A DNA stretch of 64,000 nt from Thauera propionica (GTDB taxonomy: Bacteria; Pseudomonadota; Gammaproteobacteria; Burkholderiales; Rhodocyclaceae). This document shows positions 28,811-38,806 of the stretch, in pieces (position 1 is the first letter of the stretch; each line of letters begins with the position of its first letter). The stretch is taken from positions 1 to 64,000 of the forward strand of contig NZ_NOIH01000007.1 in the NCBI RefSeq assembly GCF_002245655.1, given 5' to 3'. The notes below the pieces were generated by a model. It was not told the DNA's origin. It saw only the letters and a list, made by a program, of their open reading frames with translations, and did not search any database. A program made the translations under genes and the position numbers.

Positions 28811-29809
28811 ATGAATCCGAATCCCCGTTACCTCGTGATTGGCGCCGGCCTTGCCGGGCTGTCTGCCGCCCGCATCCTGCGCGAGGCGGGCTTCTCCGTC
28901 ACTGTCGTGGACAAGAGTCGGGGTGTGGGCGGCCGCATGAGCACCCGGCGCAGCGACGGCTGGGTCTGCGATCATGGGGCGCAGTACTTCACCGCGCGGG
29001 ACGCGGGGTTTCGCGCCGAGGTGGCCCGGTGGCAGAAGGCGGGCGCGGCTGCTCTGTGGTCGCCGCGGCTCGTGGTCATGGATTCCGAAGGTGTCCGCGC
29101 GGCGGGAGAGCGTACCGAGCGCTTCGTTGGCGTGCCGAGGATGACCGCGCCGGCCCGCCTCCTTGCGGAAGGACTGCCGGTGCGTTCCGGGGTGACCGTC
29201 ACCGGCCTGCGGCGAGAGGGCGCTGGCTGGCGCGTCGTCTGTGCCGAGCAGGGCGAACTCGATGAGACCTTCGATGGCGTGGTTCTCGCGGTGCCCGCCC
29301 CGCAAGCCGTGCCGCTGCTCGCGCCAGTGTCTCCCAAGCTGGCGACGGCGGCGTCGCGCGCAAGGATGGAGGGCTGCTGGTCCGTGATGCTGCGCTTCGA
29401 CCAGGCGCTCGGCCTGCCTTTCGACGCTGCCTTCGTCAATGACGGCCCCTTGCGCTGGGTGGCCCGTAACAGCGGCAAGCCCGGGCGCGAGGGGCAGGAA
29501 AGCTGGCTCCTGCACGCCAGCGCGGCGTGGAGCGAAGCCAACCTGGAAGCGGATGCCGACACGGTCGCGCAGGCGCTGATCGATGCCTTCATTGCCCTGG
29601 GCGGCGAACTGCCCCAAAGCTGGTCGGCGCACCGCTGGCGCTACGCGATCACCGAATCCGCGGTTGACGGCGGATGCCTGTGGTGTCCCGAACAGGGGCT
29701 TGGCCTGTGTGGCGACTGGCTGAACGGCGGCCGGGTCGAGGGGGCGTGGCTCAGCGGTCGTGCGCTCGGTCGCGAGATGGTTCGCAGCTTCCAGGCCCTG
29801 GCACGGTAA
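28811..29809 (+). CDS. FAD-dependent oxidoreductase, renalase-like
   Basis: A 332-residue flavoprotein. The N-terminus [16 protein letters not shown] is an FAD-binding dinucleotide fold, followed by [16 protein letters not shown] and [11 protein letters not shown], which is the pattern of the renalase-like amine oxidase branch. The C-terminal [21 protein letters not shown] is the second FAD-contact segment. Substrate unknown. Members are often found beside photolyase genes, and here it is the first gene of the photolyase group, 36 bases before the next. Confidence 0.8.
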   Translation: MNPNPRYLVIGAGLAGLSAARILREAGFSVTVVDKSRGVGGRMSTRRSDGWVCDHGAQYFTARDAGFRAEVARWQKAGAAALWSPRLVVMDSEGVRAAGERTERFVGVPRMTAPARLLAEGLPVRSGVTVTGLRREGAGWRVVCAEQGELDETFDGVVLAVPAPQAVPLLAPVSPKLATAASRARMEGCWSVMLRFDQALGLPFDAAFVNDGPLRWVARNSGKPGREGQESWLLHASAAWSEANLEADADTVAQALIDAFIALGGELPQSWSAHRWRYAITESAVDGGCLWCPEQGLGLCGDWLNGGRVEGAWLSGRALGREMVRSFQALAR

Positions 29810-29845
29810 TCGGACGGCAGGGCGGCGAGAAATCAGGGGTAGCGC

Positions 29846-31366
29846 ATGGACTACGGCGTCGTCTGGTTCAAGCGCGATTTCCGCGTCGTCGATCACGCGG
29901 CACTCGCGGCCGCCGCCCGCAGGGGACCGGTGCTGTGCCTGTGCGTGGTCGAGCCCTCGCTGTGGGCGCAGCCCGACGCGGCAACCCAGCACTACCACTT
30001 CATGCTCGAAGGCGCGCGCGAACTGCATGCCGAATTGCGCCGCCTCGGCGGGCGGTTGCACCTCGTCGTCGGCGACATGCCGGCGGTGCTGGACCGGCTG
30101 CACGCACTGGCGCCGTTCTCCACGCTGTATTCCCACGAGGAAACCGGCAACGGCGCCAGCTACGCCCGCGATCGCGCCGTGGCGCGCTGGTGTCGCGAAC
30201 ACGGCGTGCGCTGGCACGAGTTCCCGCAGTTCGGCGTCGTGCGCCGGCTCACGGACCGAGACCGTTGGCAGCCGGCGTGGGAGGCGCATGTCGGCGCACC
30301 GCAGGTGCTCCAGCCCGCGCCCGTCTTCGTCCCCTTGCCGTGGCCGGCCGAGCGCGCGCCGGCTGCCGCCTCGCTCGGGCTGCCGGCGGTGGAGCCGGCG
30401 CTGCGTCAGCGCGGCGGGCGCGAGGCGGCGCTGGCCTGTCTTCACGACTTTCTCGATGTCCGCAGCGGCCATTACCGGGGCGGCATCTCGTCCCCGCTGT
30501 CGGCGCCGACCGCCTGTTCGCGCCTGTCGCCGTATCTCGCGTGGGGCCAGCTCAGCTTGCGTGAGGTGGTGCACGCCACGCGCGAGCGCATCGCCCGCCT
30601 GCCCGAGGGCGACCGCCGCCGCGCCGGCCTGTCGGCCTTCGTCAGCCGGCTCTACTGGCACTGCCACTTCATCCAGAGGCTCGAGAGCGAACCGGCGCTG
30701 GAGTTCGAGAACCTGCATCGCGGCTACGACGGCCTGCGCGAAAACGACTGGAGCCCGGTGCATTTCGAGGCGCTGGTCGCCGGTCGCACGGGCTGGCCGC
30801 TGGTCGATGCCTGCGTGGCGATGCTGCGCGAGACCGGCTGGATCAATTTCCGCATGCGCGCAATGCTGGTTTCGGTCGCCGCCTATCCGCTGTGGCTGCA
30901 CTGGCGGCCGGTGGGCCTGTGGCTGGCGCGGCAGTTCCTCGACTACGAGCCGGGCATCCACTGGAGCCAGATGCAGATGCAGTCGGGCACGACCGGCATC
31001 AACACCACGCGGGTCTACAACCCGATCAAGCAGGCACGCGACCACGATCCGCAAGGCCGCTTCGTGCGGCGCTGGCTGCCGGCCCTGCGCCGCGTGCCGG
31101 ACACCTGGCTGTTCGAACCCTGGCGCATGCCACCGGACCTGCAGGTGCGCTGCGGCGTGCGCGTCGGCGAGGACATTCCTGCGCCGCCGGTCGAGCTCGA
31201 GTCCGCCACCCGCGCGGCCAAGTCCCGCCTGCATGCGCTGCGCGCCCGGCCCGAGGTGCGTGCGGCCAAGGCCGCGATCGTCGAGCGTCACGGTTCGCGC
31301 AAGCGGCCGGCGAGGCGGGGCCGTAGGCCGTCCGGCTCTGCTGGGCAACTGCAATTCGAGTTCTGA
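29846..31366 (+). CDS. Cryptochrome/photolyase family protein
   Basis: A 506-residue member of the photolyase superfamily. The N-terminal alpha/beta domain ([16 protein letters not shown], then [16 protein letters not shown]) would hold the antenna cofactor; the C-terminal helical domain binds FAD ([18 protein letters not shown], then [13 protein letters not shown], then [24 protein letters not shown]). The C-terminal tail is very basic (about 465-500). It differs from the cryptochrome DASH two genes on. Whether it repairs CPD or 6-4 lesions, or only senses light, cannot be told from sequence alone. Confidence 0.85.
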   Translation: MDYGVVWFKRDFRVVDHAALAAAARRGPVLCLCVVEPSLWAQPDAATQHYHFMLEGARELHAELRRLGGRLHLVVGDMPAVLDRLHALAPFSTLYSHEETGNGASYARDRAVARWCREHGVRWHEFPQFGVVRRLTDRDRWQPAWEAHVGAPQVLQPAPVFVPLPWPAERAPAAASLGLPAVEPALRQRGGREAALACLHDFLDVRSGHYRGGISSPLSAPTACSRLSPYLAWGQLSLREVVHATRERIARLPEGDRRRAGLSAFVSRLYWHCHFIQRLESEPALEFENLHRGYDGLRENDWSPVHFEALVAGRTGWPLVDACVAMLRETGWINFRMRAMLVSVAAYPLWLHWRPVGLWLARQFLDYEPGIHWSQMQMQSGTTGINTTRVYNPIKQARDHDPQGRFVRRWLPALRRVPDTWLFEPWRMPPDLQVRCGVRVGEDIPAPPVELESATRAAKSRLHALRARPEVRAAKAAIVERHGSRKRPARRGRRPSGSAGQLQFEF

Positions 31367-31376
31367 GGGAGCCACC

Positions 31377-31544
31377 GTGCGCATGCGCAAGAAATCCGAC
31401 CTGCCCACCAAGCGCTGCGCCTGCTGCGGTCGCCCCTTCACGTGGCGCAAGCGCTGGGAGAAGGACTGGGACGCCGTGCGTTACTGCTCCGAGCGCTGCC
31501 GCCGCGAGCGTCGCGCGGAAGCTCACGGCGAGGAGGTGGGCTGA
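31377..31544 (+). CDS. DUF2256 small zinc-ribbon protein
   Basis: A 55-residue basic protein with two cysteine pairs (CACCGRPF, then [12 protein letters not shown]) around a [10 protein letters not shown] segment, the DUF2256 pattern. Such proteins are common next to photolyase or cryptochrome genes, and zinc binding is likely. The GTG at 31377 has GAGGGA six bases upstream; an ATG two codons later is the alternative. It is one base from the cryptochrome DASH gene. Confidence 0.8.
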   Translation: MRMRKKSDLPTKRCACCGRPFTWRKRWEKDWDAVRYCSERCRRERRAEAHGEEVG

Positions 31545-31545
31545 A

Positions 31546-32886
31546 GTGGCTCTGCGCACGGTGATCTTCTGGTTCCGAAACGACCTGCGCCTGGCCGACA
31601 ACCTCGCGCTGCGCGAAGCCTGCGCACAGGCCGATCGGCTGCTGCTGGTGTTCGTCCACGACTCTGGTGAGGACCAGCCGACGCCCTGGGGCTTCGTTCG
31701 CCGCGGACCGCATCGAAGGGCGTTCCAGGCAACCGCCCTGGCCGCGCTCGACGAAGCCCTGCATGCTCGCGGCAGTCGCCTGCTGCAGTGCGCCGGGGCG
31801 CCGGCGGAGGTGATGGTCGAACTGGCGCGGCGGATTGGCGCAGACACTGTCGTGTGCGAGGACATCCCAGCGCCCGAGGAGCAGGCCGCTGTCGATGCCT
31901 TGCGCGCGGCGGGACTGCGGGTGGAGACCGTGTGGCAGTCCAGCCTGCTCGATCCCGCGACGCTGCCCTTCGAGCCGTCGCGGTTGCCGCCGGTGTTCAC
32001 CGCCTTCCGTCAGGTCGTCGAGGCGGCGGGGTGCGCGCCCGCCGACCCCTTGCCCGCGCCCGTCGTCCTGCCGCCGCTGCCACCAGGGTTCGAGGAGATC
32101 GTTGGAGATTCAGCAACGCCAGGTGAGCACCGGCCTGCGCCATCCGGGCTCTCGGGCCTGTCGGCCGCGCAGGCGGCGCAGGCCTCGTTCCCCTACTGGA
32201 CCCCGGCCTTCGAGGGCGGGGAGCCCGCGGCGCAGGCGCATCTGCAAGGCTATTTCGCGGGCGATCTCGCCCATCGCTACAAGGCCACGCGCAACGGCCT
32301 GATTGGCGCCGACTTCTCCAGCAAGCTTTCGCCCTGGCTGGCACAGGGCGCCTTGTCGCCGCGCAGCATCCTCGCCGCGCTGCGTGCATTCGAGGCGCAA
32401 CACGGTGCGAGCGACGGCAGCTACTGGCTGTGGTTCGAGCTGCTGTGGCGGGACTATTTCCGTTTCCTCCATCTGCAGCACGGGCGGCGCCTGTACCGTG
32501 CGAGCGGCATTGCCGAACATGCCGTGCCGCCCGCCCACGATGCCGCGGCCTTCGCGCGCTGGTGCCGTGGCGAAACCGGGCAGCCGCTGGTCGACGCGGG
32601 CATGCGCGAGCTGGCGGCCACCGGCTACCTGTCCAACCGCCTGCGCCAGGTCGTCGCCAGCTATCAGGTGCACGACCTCGGCTGCGACTGGCGTGCCGGC
32701 GCGGCCTGGTTCGAGGCGCAACTGGTCGATTACGACGTCTGCAGCAACCAGGGCAACTGGTTGTACATCGCCGGGCGCGGCACCGATCCGCGCGGCGGGC
32801 GACGCTTCAATCCGGACAAGCAGGCGCAGGAGCATGATCCGGACGGTGTTTACCGCCGCCTCTGGGGCTGCGAGACCGGCGCCTGA
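31546..32886 (+). CDS. Cryptochrome DASH
   Basis: A 446-residue DASH-type cryptochrome; the family binds FAD and a folate antenna and repairs CPDs in single-stranded DNA. The match rests on VIFWFRNDLRLADNLAL at the start, FPYWTPAFEGGEPAAQAHLQ, KATRNGLIGADFSSKLSPWL, the catalytic-domain block WFELLWRDYFRFL, and the DASH C-terminal run DVCSNQGNWLYIAGRGTDPR followed by FNPDKQAQEHDPDG. GTG start with GGAGG upstream in the previous gene. It ends 29 bases from the convergent last eCIS gene. Confidence 0.93.
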   Translation: MALRTVIFWFRNDLRLADNLALREACAQADRLLLVFVHDSGEDQPTPWGFVRRGPHRRAFQATALAALDEALHARGSRLLQCAGAPAEVMVELARRIGADTVVCEDIPAPEEQAAVDALRAAGLRVETVWQSSLLDPATLPFEPSRLPPVFTAFRQVVEAAGCAPADPLPAPVVLPPLPPGFEEIVGDSATPGEHRPAPSGLSGLSAAQAAQASFPYWTPAFEGGEPAAQAHLQGYFAGDLAHRYKATRNGLIGADFSSKLSPWLAQGALSPRSILAALRAFEAQHGASDGSYWLWFELLWRDYFRFLHLQHGRRLYRASGIAEHAVPPAHDAAAFARWCRGETGQPLVDAGMRELAATGYLSNRLRQVVASYQVHDLGCDWRAGAAWFEAQLVDYDVCSNQGNWLYIAGRGTDPRGGRRFNPDKQAQEHDPDGVYRRLWGCETGA

Positions 32887-32915
32887 CAGGCTGCCGCTGG
32901 CGTCGCGCGGCCAAC

Positions 32916-33410
32916 TCAGAGGCCGTCGAGATCCTTCAGGATCTGCGCCACCGCAAACTCGAATCGCTTCTGCCGGTCGGCGAGTTCCTTGTTGCGCACT
33001 TCGCCGGCCTTCACGATGCTCTGGACGACCTCCGGCAGGGCCGGGTTCTTGTGGATGGCTTCGGCCAGTGCCTTGTCTTCAAGATGGCGCCGGGTTTCCT
33101 CGAGCGCAGTCAGTGCCTGCCGGTTGCGCTCCGCCAGACGCTTGCCATGTGCGTTCAGGGCATCGCGCAACTGGGAGACGATCTGGTCGTCGGGGCTTTC
33201 CAGCTTGCGCGTGGCCTTCGCGCGCAGTTCGGGCAGTACCGGGAGGTTCAGCAGCGTGCCCTGCGGCACCTTGTCGATCTCGGCCAGTTGCGGGTTGGCC
33301 TTCAGGATCGCGTCGACGGCCAACTCGCGCTGGCGTGGGGTCAGCTTGGTGTAGAGCTTGTCGGCGAGGTCGGCGACACTCTTCTCGCCGCGGAAGCTTG
33401 CGATGGCCAT
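32916..33410 (-). CDS. Small helical protein at the end of the eCIS operon
   Basis: Function not recognised (164 aa). The first 60 residues (ADKLYTKLTPRQRELAVDAI, then IDKVPQGTLLNLPVLPEL) look like a small LysM-like fold of the phage tail-X type. Residues 62-164 are highly charged and almost certainly helical, probably coiled coil. It lies 11 bases after the beta-helix gene, so it is probably made with it. It might help attach or fold that protein, which is only an inference from position. It is the last of the 21 genes. Confidence 0.65.
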   Translation of the reverse strand: MAIASFRGEKSVADLADKLYTKLTPRQRELAVDAILKANPQLAEIDKVPQGTLLNLPVLPELRAKATRKLESPDDQIVSQLRDALNAHGKRLAERNRQALTALEETRRHLEDKALAEAIHKNPALPEVVQSIVKAGEVRNKELADRQKRFEFAVAQILKDLDGL

Positions 33411-33421
33411 GAATGTCTCCC

Positions 33422-36400
33422 TCAGAGGCCGATGATGTTGGTCAGGCTGATGTCGGCCGGCACCGGTGCGCCGGACTGCACGCGGATGTTGCCGCTGCTG
33501 GTGTTGCCGATGACGACCGCCTGCTCGCGTTCGGGCAGCAGGTGAAGGGTGTCGGTTTCGTCGGGGCCGCGCAGGTGGTTGTTGCTCGCGTTCAGGCTGC
33601 GTCCGCCGATCTGGCCGATGACAGGCCCGCGGCCACCTTCGCCCAGCGCCTCGCAGTGGTTGTCGGCAAACAGGCAGTAGGCCATTTGCAGGCACTGGAC
33701 CAGGGGGACGGCGCTCTGCTGGCCGCACATGCGGTTGCCGCGGATCGACAGGTTCGAGGGGGCGAGGGCGATCGCCCGCACGCGGTTCGTCGTCAGCAGG
33801 TAGGCGCTTTCTGCCGCGGTGGCCAGGTGCGAGATGCCGTAATGGCTCGACGCCGTGGCCAGTTCCCCGGCCGCACCGCGGGGTTCGATGGCGACCAGCA
33901 GCGCCCACCATTGCGCCATGACCGGCTTCTGGTCCGGGCCGGAGACGCGGTCGAGCGTGTTGTCGTCGATCGCAACGCGGTCGAAGGGCGGCAGCAGCCG
34001 GATCGCGGCGACCGGCCCGCCGATGCGGTCGGGGCCGATGCCGTGAAGGCGGTTGCCGGCGATGCGCAGCTCGCCGATCGCCAGGGCGCGCAGGCCATCA
34101 ACGCCCGGGCTGTTGGCCGCCTCGCGGGCCACGTCGGCGATCAGGTTGTCGAGCACGTCGCCGCGGGTGATGTCCACCAGCTGCACGCCGGCGAAGCCGC
34201 GCTCGGCGTCCTCGAGCAGCAGGCCCAGGCGGCGGAACGCGTTGCCGCGCAGCATCAGGTAGCCGACCGCGCCGCCTTCCTCCATCAGCAGGCCGGCCTG
34301 GCCCGTGGCGTCGATGAGGTTGTCGGCGATCAGGGCGTCCTCCACGCGGTGGCGGATTGCGATGCCGTTGCCACGCATCAGGCTCACGCGGTTGGCGACG
34401 ATGCGCACACGGTCGAGTGCCACCGGGTCCAGCCCTTCCTGCAGTACGATGCCGTTGCGATTGCGGGCGCCCAGACCGGTGATCTCGTTGCGTTCCAGTG
34501 CGAGCCCGTCGATGCCGGCACGCACGCCGTCGCCCATTGTGTACATCACGTTGTCGGCCACGCTGACGGACGAGCCGGGCAGCACGCCGCCGGTCGCGAC
34601 GACGCTGGCATCGGCGCAGAGCAGCATCAGGTTGTGGTCGAGGCGGGTCGTGCCGTAGTGCAGCGTGGTGGCGTCAAAGCTGATGGCGCGCTGGCCGCAC
34701 AGCAGGATGTTGTCGGTGATGCGCAGCTCGGCGCTCAACAGCTGGCTCTGCCGCTCGCGCGCCAGCGTGGCGATGCCGCGTTCGGCGACGATGGCGCAAT
34801 CGCAAACGGCGGCCGCCAGCGCGAAGCCGGACAGGCCGATGCCGACACTGGTGCCGTCGCCCACCGCGACACCGAGCACATTCACATGTTCGATGCGCAG
34901 ATCGACGACATTGTGCGCGGCGATCACCGCGGTCGTGCCCGAATTCCCGCCCGAGCCCAGCGCGCTGAGATTCTCCAGCGCCACGCCGGTGCACGCGCTG
35001 ATGTCGAAGAGGCTGCCCGGTGCCGCGCCGGTCAGCAGTGTCGCCCAGCCCTGGCCGCGGATGCGCAGCGAACGCGCACCGGAGATCGTCAGCGGCGCGG
35101 CGATGCGGAACTCGCCGATGCCCAGGCAGACCGTGCCGCCGTGGTCCTTGATGCTGTCGATGGCCTGCTGGATGGTGGCCGCGCCGCTGTTGTGGCCTTC
35201 GGCGCTGACGCACACGCTACAGTCGCAGCCTTCGCCTTCGTGCAGAGGCGGCCACAGGGTACGGCAGTCATCCTCGCCGGACGGGAAGGTGACGACCGCC
35301 AGGCGCGCATAGTGATGGTGGATGCCCAGCGGGGGCGCGTGGTCGAGGCGCTCGATGCTGGCGTCCACGGTACGGGCGGCGAACACCCAGTGGTCGCCGC
35401 TGCGGAAATGCCCACCGCCGGCGGCCAGGCCGAACTCCACCAGCACGCCGTGTTCGAGGAACAAGCGCGTGCCGGCGGCCGGGATGCGGATCGTGCCGTG
35501 GCTCGCGGCGTTGTCCAGGTCCTGGAACACGGTGCCGTCCTCACGCCGAACCGCGCCGGCCTGGTCCCAGCGCCGGACGCGCGTGTTGCGCTGTGCCTGG
35601 GTGGCGTGCTGCGCATCGGTGGGGAACATGCCCGCCGGCAGCGGCGTGTCGAATTCCAGCGTGCGCGCGGTGTCATCCACGCCACCCGGTACGCGCAGGC
35701 GCCGCATTTCGCCCGGCAGGTTCTTCAGCTCGCGCCAGTCGTCGGTGATCTCCACCCAGTCGCCATCGTTGAAGCGCAGCACATCGTCGCGGCCGACGCT
35801 CTCCACCGTGATGCGGGTGCGTGCGGCGTTGATGTGGGTGACGCGCGAGGCCACGGTGGCGTTGTCGCGCGACCACTTGAAGGTCGCCGTGCCGAGTGCG
35901 CCACCGGCATGCACTTCGACACGATAGAGCTGGTTCTCCAGTCCGAGATAGCCCGCCGCGGGCGGCACCTCGCAGGGGTTGGGGGTGAAGTCCGGCGTGC
36001 CGGTCGTGGTACTCAGGCGTGCGGGCGAGGGCGCGGTGATCGCGGCCCAGCCCGGCACGTCCTCGTCCGCGCTGCTGCAGCCGGCATTGCCGATGTCGGG
36101 CAGCAGCTTCACCTGCCAGACCGTCTGCCGACGGCCGGTGGTGTCGACACCCACCGCCTGCTCGATCAGGTCCGGCGCCTGCACCGCGGTCAGGTCGCGC
36201 TGCCACACGTCGATATAAACCAGATGGCGGCCCTCCGCGGGCAGGGCCGGCGGGTCGGGGTAGTAGGGCTGGGCGGCATAGTCCACTGCCGTACTGCCGG
36301 TGGGCTCCGCCAGGCGGCTGTCCCAGGCGGTTGCGCCGGCGCCGTGGTTCTCTGCCAGCAGGCCGTCGACATAGATGCGCCCGCGCCCGATGGTGAAGCT

Positions 36401-36613
36401 GCCGCCCGTCGCCTGGATCAGGAAACCGTCGGGCGTGGTGCGCGGCACGACCGAGCCGCCGAAGGTGTCGAGCGTGCCGGCCTGCAGGCGGCGGCCAAGC
36501 TGGGCGACCCATTCGTTCCAGTCCGCATCGAGCTGGACGCGGCCCTGCTGCATGATGACGCCCAGGAAGTCGCGGCGGGCGTCGAAGCGGATGCGGCTCA
36601 GATCGAAACTCAT
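33422..36613 (-). CDS. eCIS DUF6519 / right-handed beta-helix protein
   Basis: The largest eCIS protein (1063 aa). Residues 1-430 match the DUF6519 type of phage-tail protein (FDARRDFLGVIMQQGRVQLD, then DADWNEW at the start). A cysteine cluster (GCDCSVCVSAEG) near 465 opens the second part, and ATIQQAIDSIKDHGGTVCLG begins a right-handed parallel beta-helix that runs to about 1000, with repeats such as LDHNLMLLC, LERNEITGL and IVANRVSLM about 20-25 residues apart. Such folds occur in tail spikes and fibres that bind or cut polysaccharide. A surface-binding role is likely but not shown. Confidence 0.8.
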   Translation of the reverse strand: MSFDLSRIRFDARRDFLGVIMQQGRVQLDADWNEWVAQLGRRLQAGTLDTFGGSVVPRTTPDGFLIQATGGSFTIGRGRIYVDGLLAENHGAGATAWDSRLAEPTGSTAVDYAAQPYYPDPPALPAEGRHLVYIDVWQRDLTAVQAPDLIEQAVGVDTTGRRQTVWQVKLLPDIGNAGCSSADEDVPGWAAITAPSPARLSTTTGTPDFTPNPCEVPPAAGYLGLENQLYRVEVHAGGALGTATFKWSRDNATVASRVTHINAARTRITVESVGRDDVLRFNDGDWVEITDDWRELKNLPGEMRRLRVPGGVDDTARTLEFDTPLPAGMFPTDAQHATQAQRNTRVRRWDQAGAVRREDGTVFQDLDNAASHGTIRIPAAGTRLFLEHGVLVEFGLAAGGGHFRSGDHWVFAARTVDASIERLDHAPPLGIHHHYARLAVVTFPSGEDDCRTLWPPLHEGEGCDCSVCVSAEGHNSGAATIQQAIDSIKDHGGTVCLGIGEFRIAAPLTISGARSLRIRGQGWATLLTGAAPGSLFDISACTGVALENLSALGSGGNSGTTAVIAAHNVVDLRIEHVNVLGVAVGDGTSVGIGLSGFALAAAVCDCAIVAERGIATLARERQSQLLSAELRITDNILLCGQRAISFDATTLHYGTTRLDHNLMLLCADASVVATGGVLPGSSVSVADNVMYTMGDGVRAGIDGLALERNEITGLGARNRNGIVLQEGLDPVALDRVRIVANRVSLMRGNGIAIRHRVEDALIADNLIDATGQAGLLMEEGGAVGYLMLRGNAFRRLGLLLEDAERGFAGVQLVDITRGDVLDNLIADVAREAANSPGVDGLRALAIGELRIAGNRLHGIGPDRIGGPVAAIRLLPPFDRVAIDDNTLDRVSGPDQKPVMAQWWALLVAIEPRGAAGELATASSHYGISHLATAAESAYLLTTNRVRAIALAPSNLSIRGNRMCGQQSAVPLVQCLQMAYCLFADNHCEALGEGGRGPVIGQIGGRSLNASNNHLRGPDETDTLHLLPEREQAVVIGNTSSGNIRVQSGAPVPADISLTNIIGL

Positions 36614-36625
36614 GATCGGACTCCG

Positions 36626-38806
36626 TCAGGATTCATGGAACAGGCCGGCGCACAGCCCGACCCGCAGGTATTCAGCCAGCCGGATGCGCAGGTTGGTCTC
36701 GCGCTGCGCGGCGTACAGGTGGTGCAGCGCCCCCATCTCGCCCTCGTCGTCCGCACCGCGGCGGATCTCGGCCGGGGTACGGACGGCAAGCTGGGCGTAG
36801 GCCGGCGTGCCATAGCGACGCGACACGAACTGTGGCGAGATGCGCTGGTCCGCGGCCGAGGCCGGCTGGCAGCGGTAGCGTTGCGGCACGATGGCGTCCA
36901 GCGGCAGCCAGCTGAAGCGGATGCAGCCGGCCTGCTTGCGTGCGGCCCGCACCGGTGCAGGCCAGGTGTCTCCGCTGCCGAGTGCCGCGAACAGGATGCT
37001 GTTGGCGACGAGGCCGACCTCGGCGGTGTGCAGCTTGCCGATCACGCTGCAGGCCGCGAGCGAGAGTTCGGCGCCGGGCGAGGCGTCATCCAGCCCGGCG
37101 AAGGCGACGCGCGCGCGACCGGTGGCATCGATCACGCTGTCGCTGGCGGTGAAGCGGGCGCGCGGATGGGCACGGATGCCACCGACGATGCTGCGGAGGA
37201 GGGTGGTTTCGAGCCCGGCGAGTTCCAGGCGCAGGCTGGCGGTGTCGGGTTGCAGGGGCGTGGCATCCGGCGCCAGGGCGATGCCCGGAACCAGCGTGCA
37301 GTGCAGCAGCGTGAGCCGTGCAAGCGCATTGCCGCCCGCGTCCGGCACCACCAGCGGCGCGCCGGTGACGAGCAGACCGTTGAGGGTGCAGGCGGCATTG
37401 TTTCCGCCGCGGATCGACAGCCCGCCCACCACCAGCACCGGGCGGAAGCCATTGGCGGCGCGGATCTCGATGCTGCCGTTGGCTGCCACGTCGATCGCCA
37501 GTGTCTCGGCGTAGCGGCGGTTGTCGGCGATCTCGACCAGCCCGTTGCCATCGATCTCCGCCAGCGCCGCGGCCAGCGTGGTGTGCTCGGCCGGCACGTG
37601 GGCGACGGGGACGCCGCCCGGCGGTGTCGGCAGGCTGTCGCCGCGCTCGTACTCGCCGCCACCGAGTTCGGCGCTGAAACCTTCGCGCCAGTCGAGGCGG
37701 ACGTCGGCCGGGTCGGGGGCGTCGCCGGGCAGGGCGATACGGCCGAGCTGCGGATCGATCGCGTACACGCCGTCGGGCGGTGGCGTATGGGCCCAGCCGG
37801 CGCCGTCGTCGGCCAGGTTGCAGATGCGGATGCGGTCGCGGTCGATGGCGGTCCCATCCACCCACAGCTGCAGCGCCAGCGCAGGGTTGTCGACGGCTTC
37901 GCCGGCGCTGGGACGGCTGCCATAGTGGCGACCGAGTTCGACCGCGAGGCGACGGCGCGACAGCGGCCAGGGTACGTTGTCCGGGCCGGCGAGGTGGCTG
38001 ATGTCGTCCTCGGCCAGGGGGCGGTTGTAGAGCGGCAGGTCGTGGTTCAGCGGGCTGGCACGGTAGCAGCGCACGCCCGCATGGGCCGCGGGGCTGGCGG
38101 TGTGCGGGAAGGCCTGGATGCGCCACAGGTGCAGGCCGACATTGGGGATGTTGTAGCGCCCGCCGCCGTGCTCGATGCGGCGCACCTCGACCGTGCGCAT
38201 GCTGGTGTCGAAGGGCGTGCCGAGCCACTCCAGGGCGCGCCCGCGGCGCAGGTCCGGCGACTGCAGCGCGTGCGGGCGCGGGTGGTTCATGTACTGGGTG
38301 GCGGCAAGGCGCTGGAAGTACTCGACCGCGCGCGCGTCCCAGCCGGTGACGTCGCGCGCAAGCTGTTCGAGGACCAGCGCCGTGCCCTTGCGCCGGCGCA
38401 ATGCGATCGTGTGCGCCACCTCGGCGCGCGGGCTGGCCACTTTCGGCGCCACGCTGTGCAGGCTTTCGTAGCCGATCAGGTCGCCGATGTAGGGCACGAC
38501 CCAGTCGGCACAGGTCTCGATGAACAGGTCGTCGTAGAGCTGGGCGAGGTTCTCGTCCATCGCGCCGATCTGCTCCGCGAACACGGCGATCAGCGATTCG
38601 AGCGGCCCGCGGGCGGCCTTTTCGTTCAGGGCGGCGAGGCGCTGCCGCTCGTCCGCGCTGGGCGCGGCGAGTTCGGCCAGCGCATTGCGTTCCGTGCGTT
38701 CGGCCACGGTCAGCAGGCTGTCGCCCATCTGCTGCGCCAGTTCGGCGTCGCGGATGCGATGGATTGCGGGGAGCAGCTCGAACAGGCTGCGGGTGTCGAA
38801 GCTCAT
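36626..38806 (-). CDS. eCIS baseplate protein, gpI/Afp12-like
   Basis: A 726-residue protein with the phage tail protein I pattern at its N-terminus: LFELLPAIHRIRDAE, then IGAMDENLAQLYDDLFIETC, then ADWVVPYIGDLIGY. The middle (about 170-420) is a mixed domain. Residues about 420-620 show short repeated strands (SIEIRAANGFRPVLVVGGLS, read as one of several) that suggest a beta-helix or beta-solenoid. In eCIS it would sit at the outer edge of the baseplate wedge and hold fibres. It overlaps the preceding gene by four bases. Confidence 0.82.
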   Translation of the reverse strand: MSFDTRSLFELLPAIHRIRDAELAQQMGDSLLTVAERTERNALAELAAPSADERQRLAALNEKAARGPLESLIAVFAEQIGAMDENLAQLYDDLFIETCADWVVPYIGDLIGYESLHSVAPKVASPRAEVAHTIALRRRKGTALVLEQLARDVTGWDARAVEYFQRLAATQYMNHPRPHALQSPDLRRGRALEWLGTPFDTSMRTVEVRRIEHGGGRYNIPNVGLHLWRIQAFPHTASPAAHAGVRCYRASPLNHDLPLYNRPLAEDDISHLAGPDNVPWPLSRRRLAVELGRHYGSRPSAGEAVDNPALALQLWVDGTAIDRDRIRICNLADDGAGWAHTPPPDGVYAIDPQLGRIALPGDAPDPADVRLDWREGFSAELGGGEYERGDSLPTPPGGVPVAHVPAEHTTLAAALAEIDGNGLVEIADNRRYAETLAIDVAANGSIEIRAANGFRPVLVVGGLSIRGGNNAACTLNGLLVTGAPLVVPDAGGNALARLTLLHCTLVPGIALAPDATPLQPDTASLRLELAGLETTLLRSIVGGIRAHPRARFTASDSVIDATGRARVAFAGLDDASPGAELSLAACSVIGKLHTAEVGLVANSILFAALGSGDTWPAPVRAARKQAGCIRFSWLPLDAIVPQRYRCQPASAADQRISPQFVSRRYGTPAYAQLAVRTPAEIRRGADDEGEMGALHHLYAAQRETNLRIRLAEYLRVGLCAGLFHES

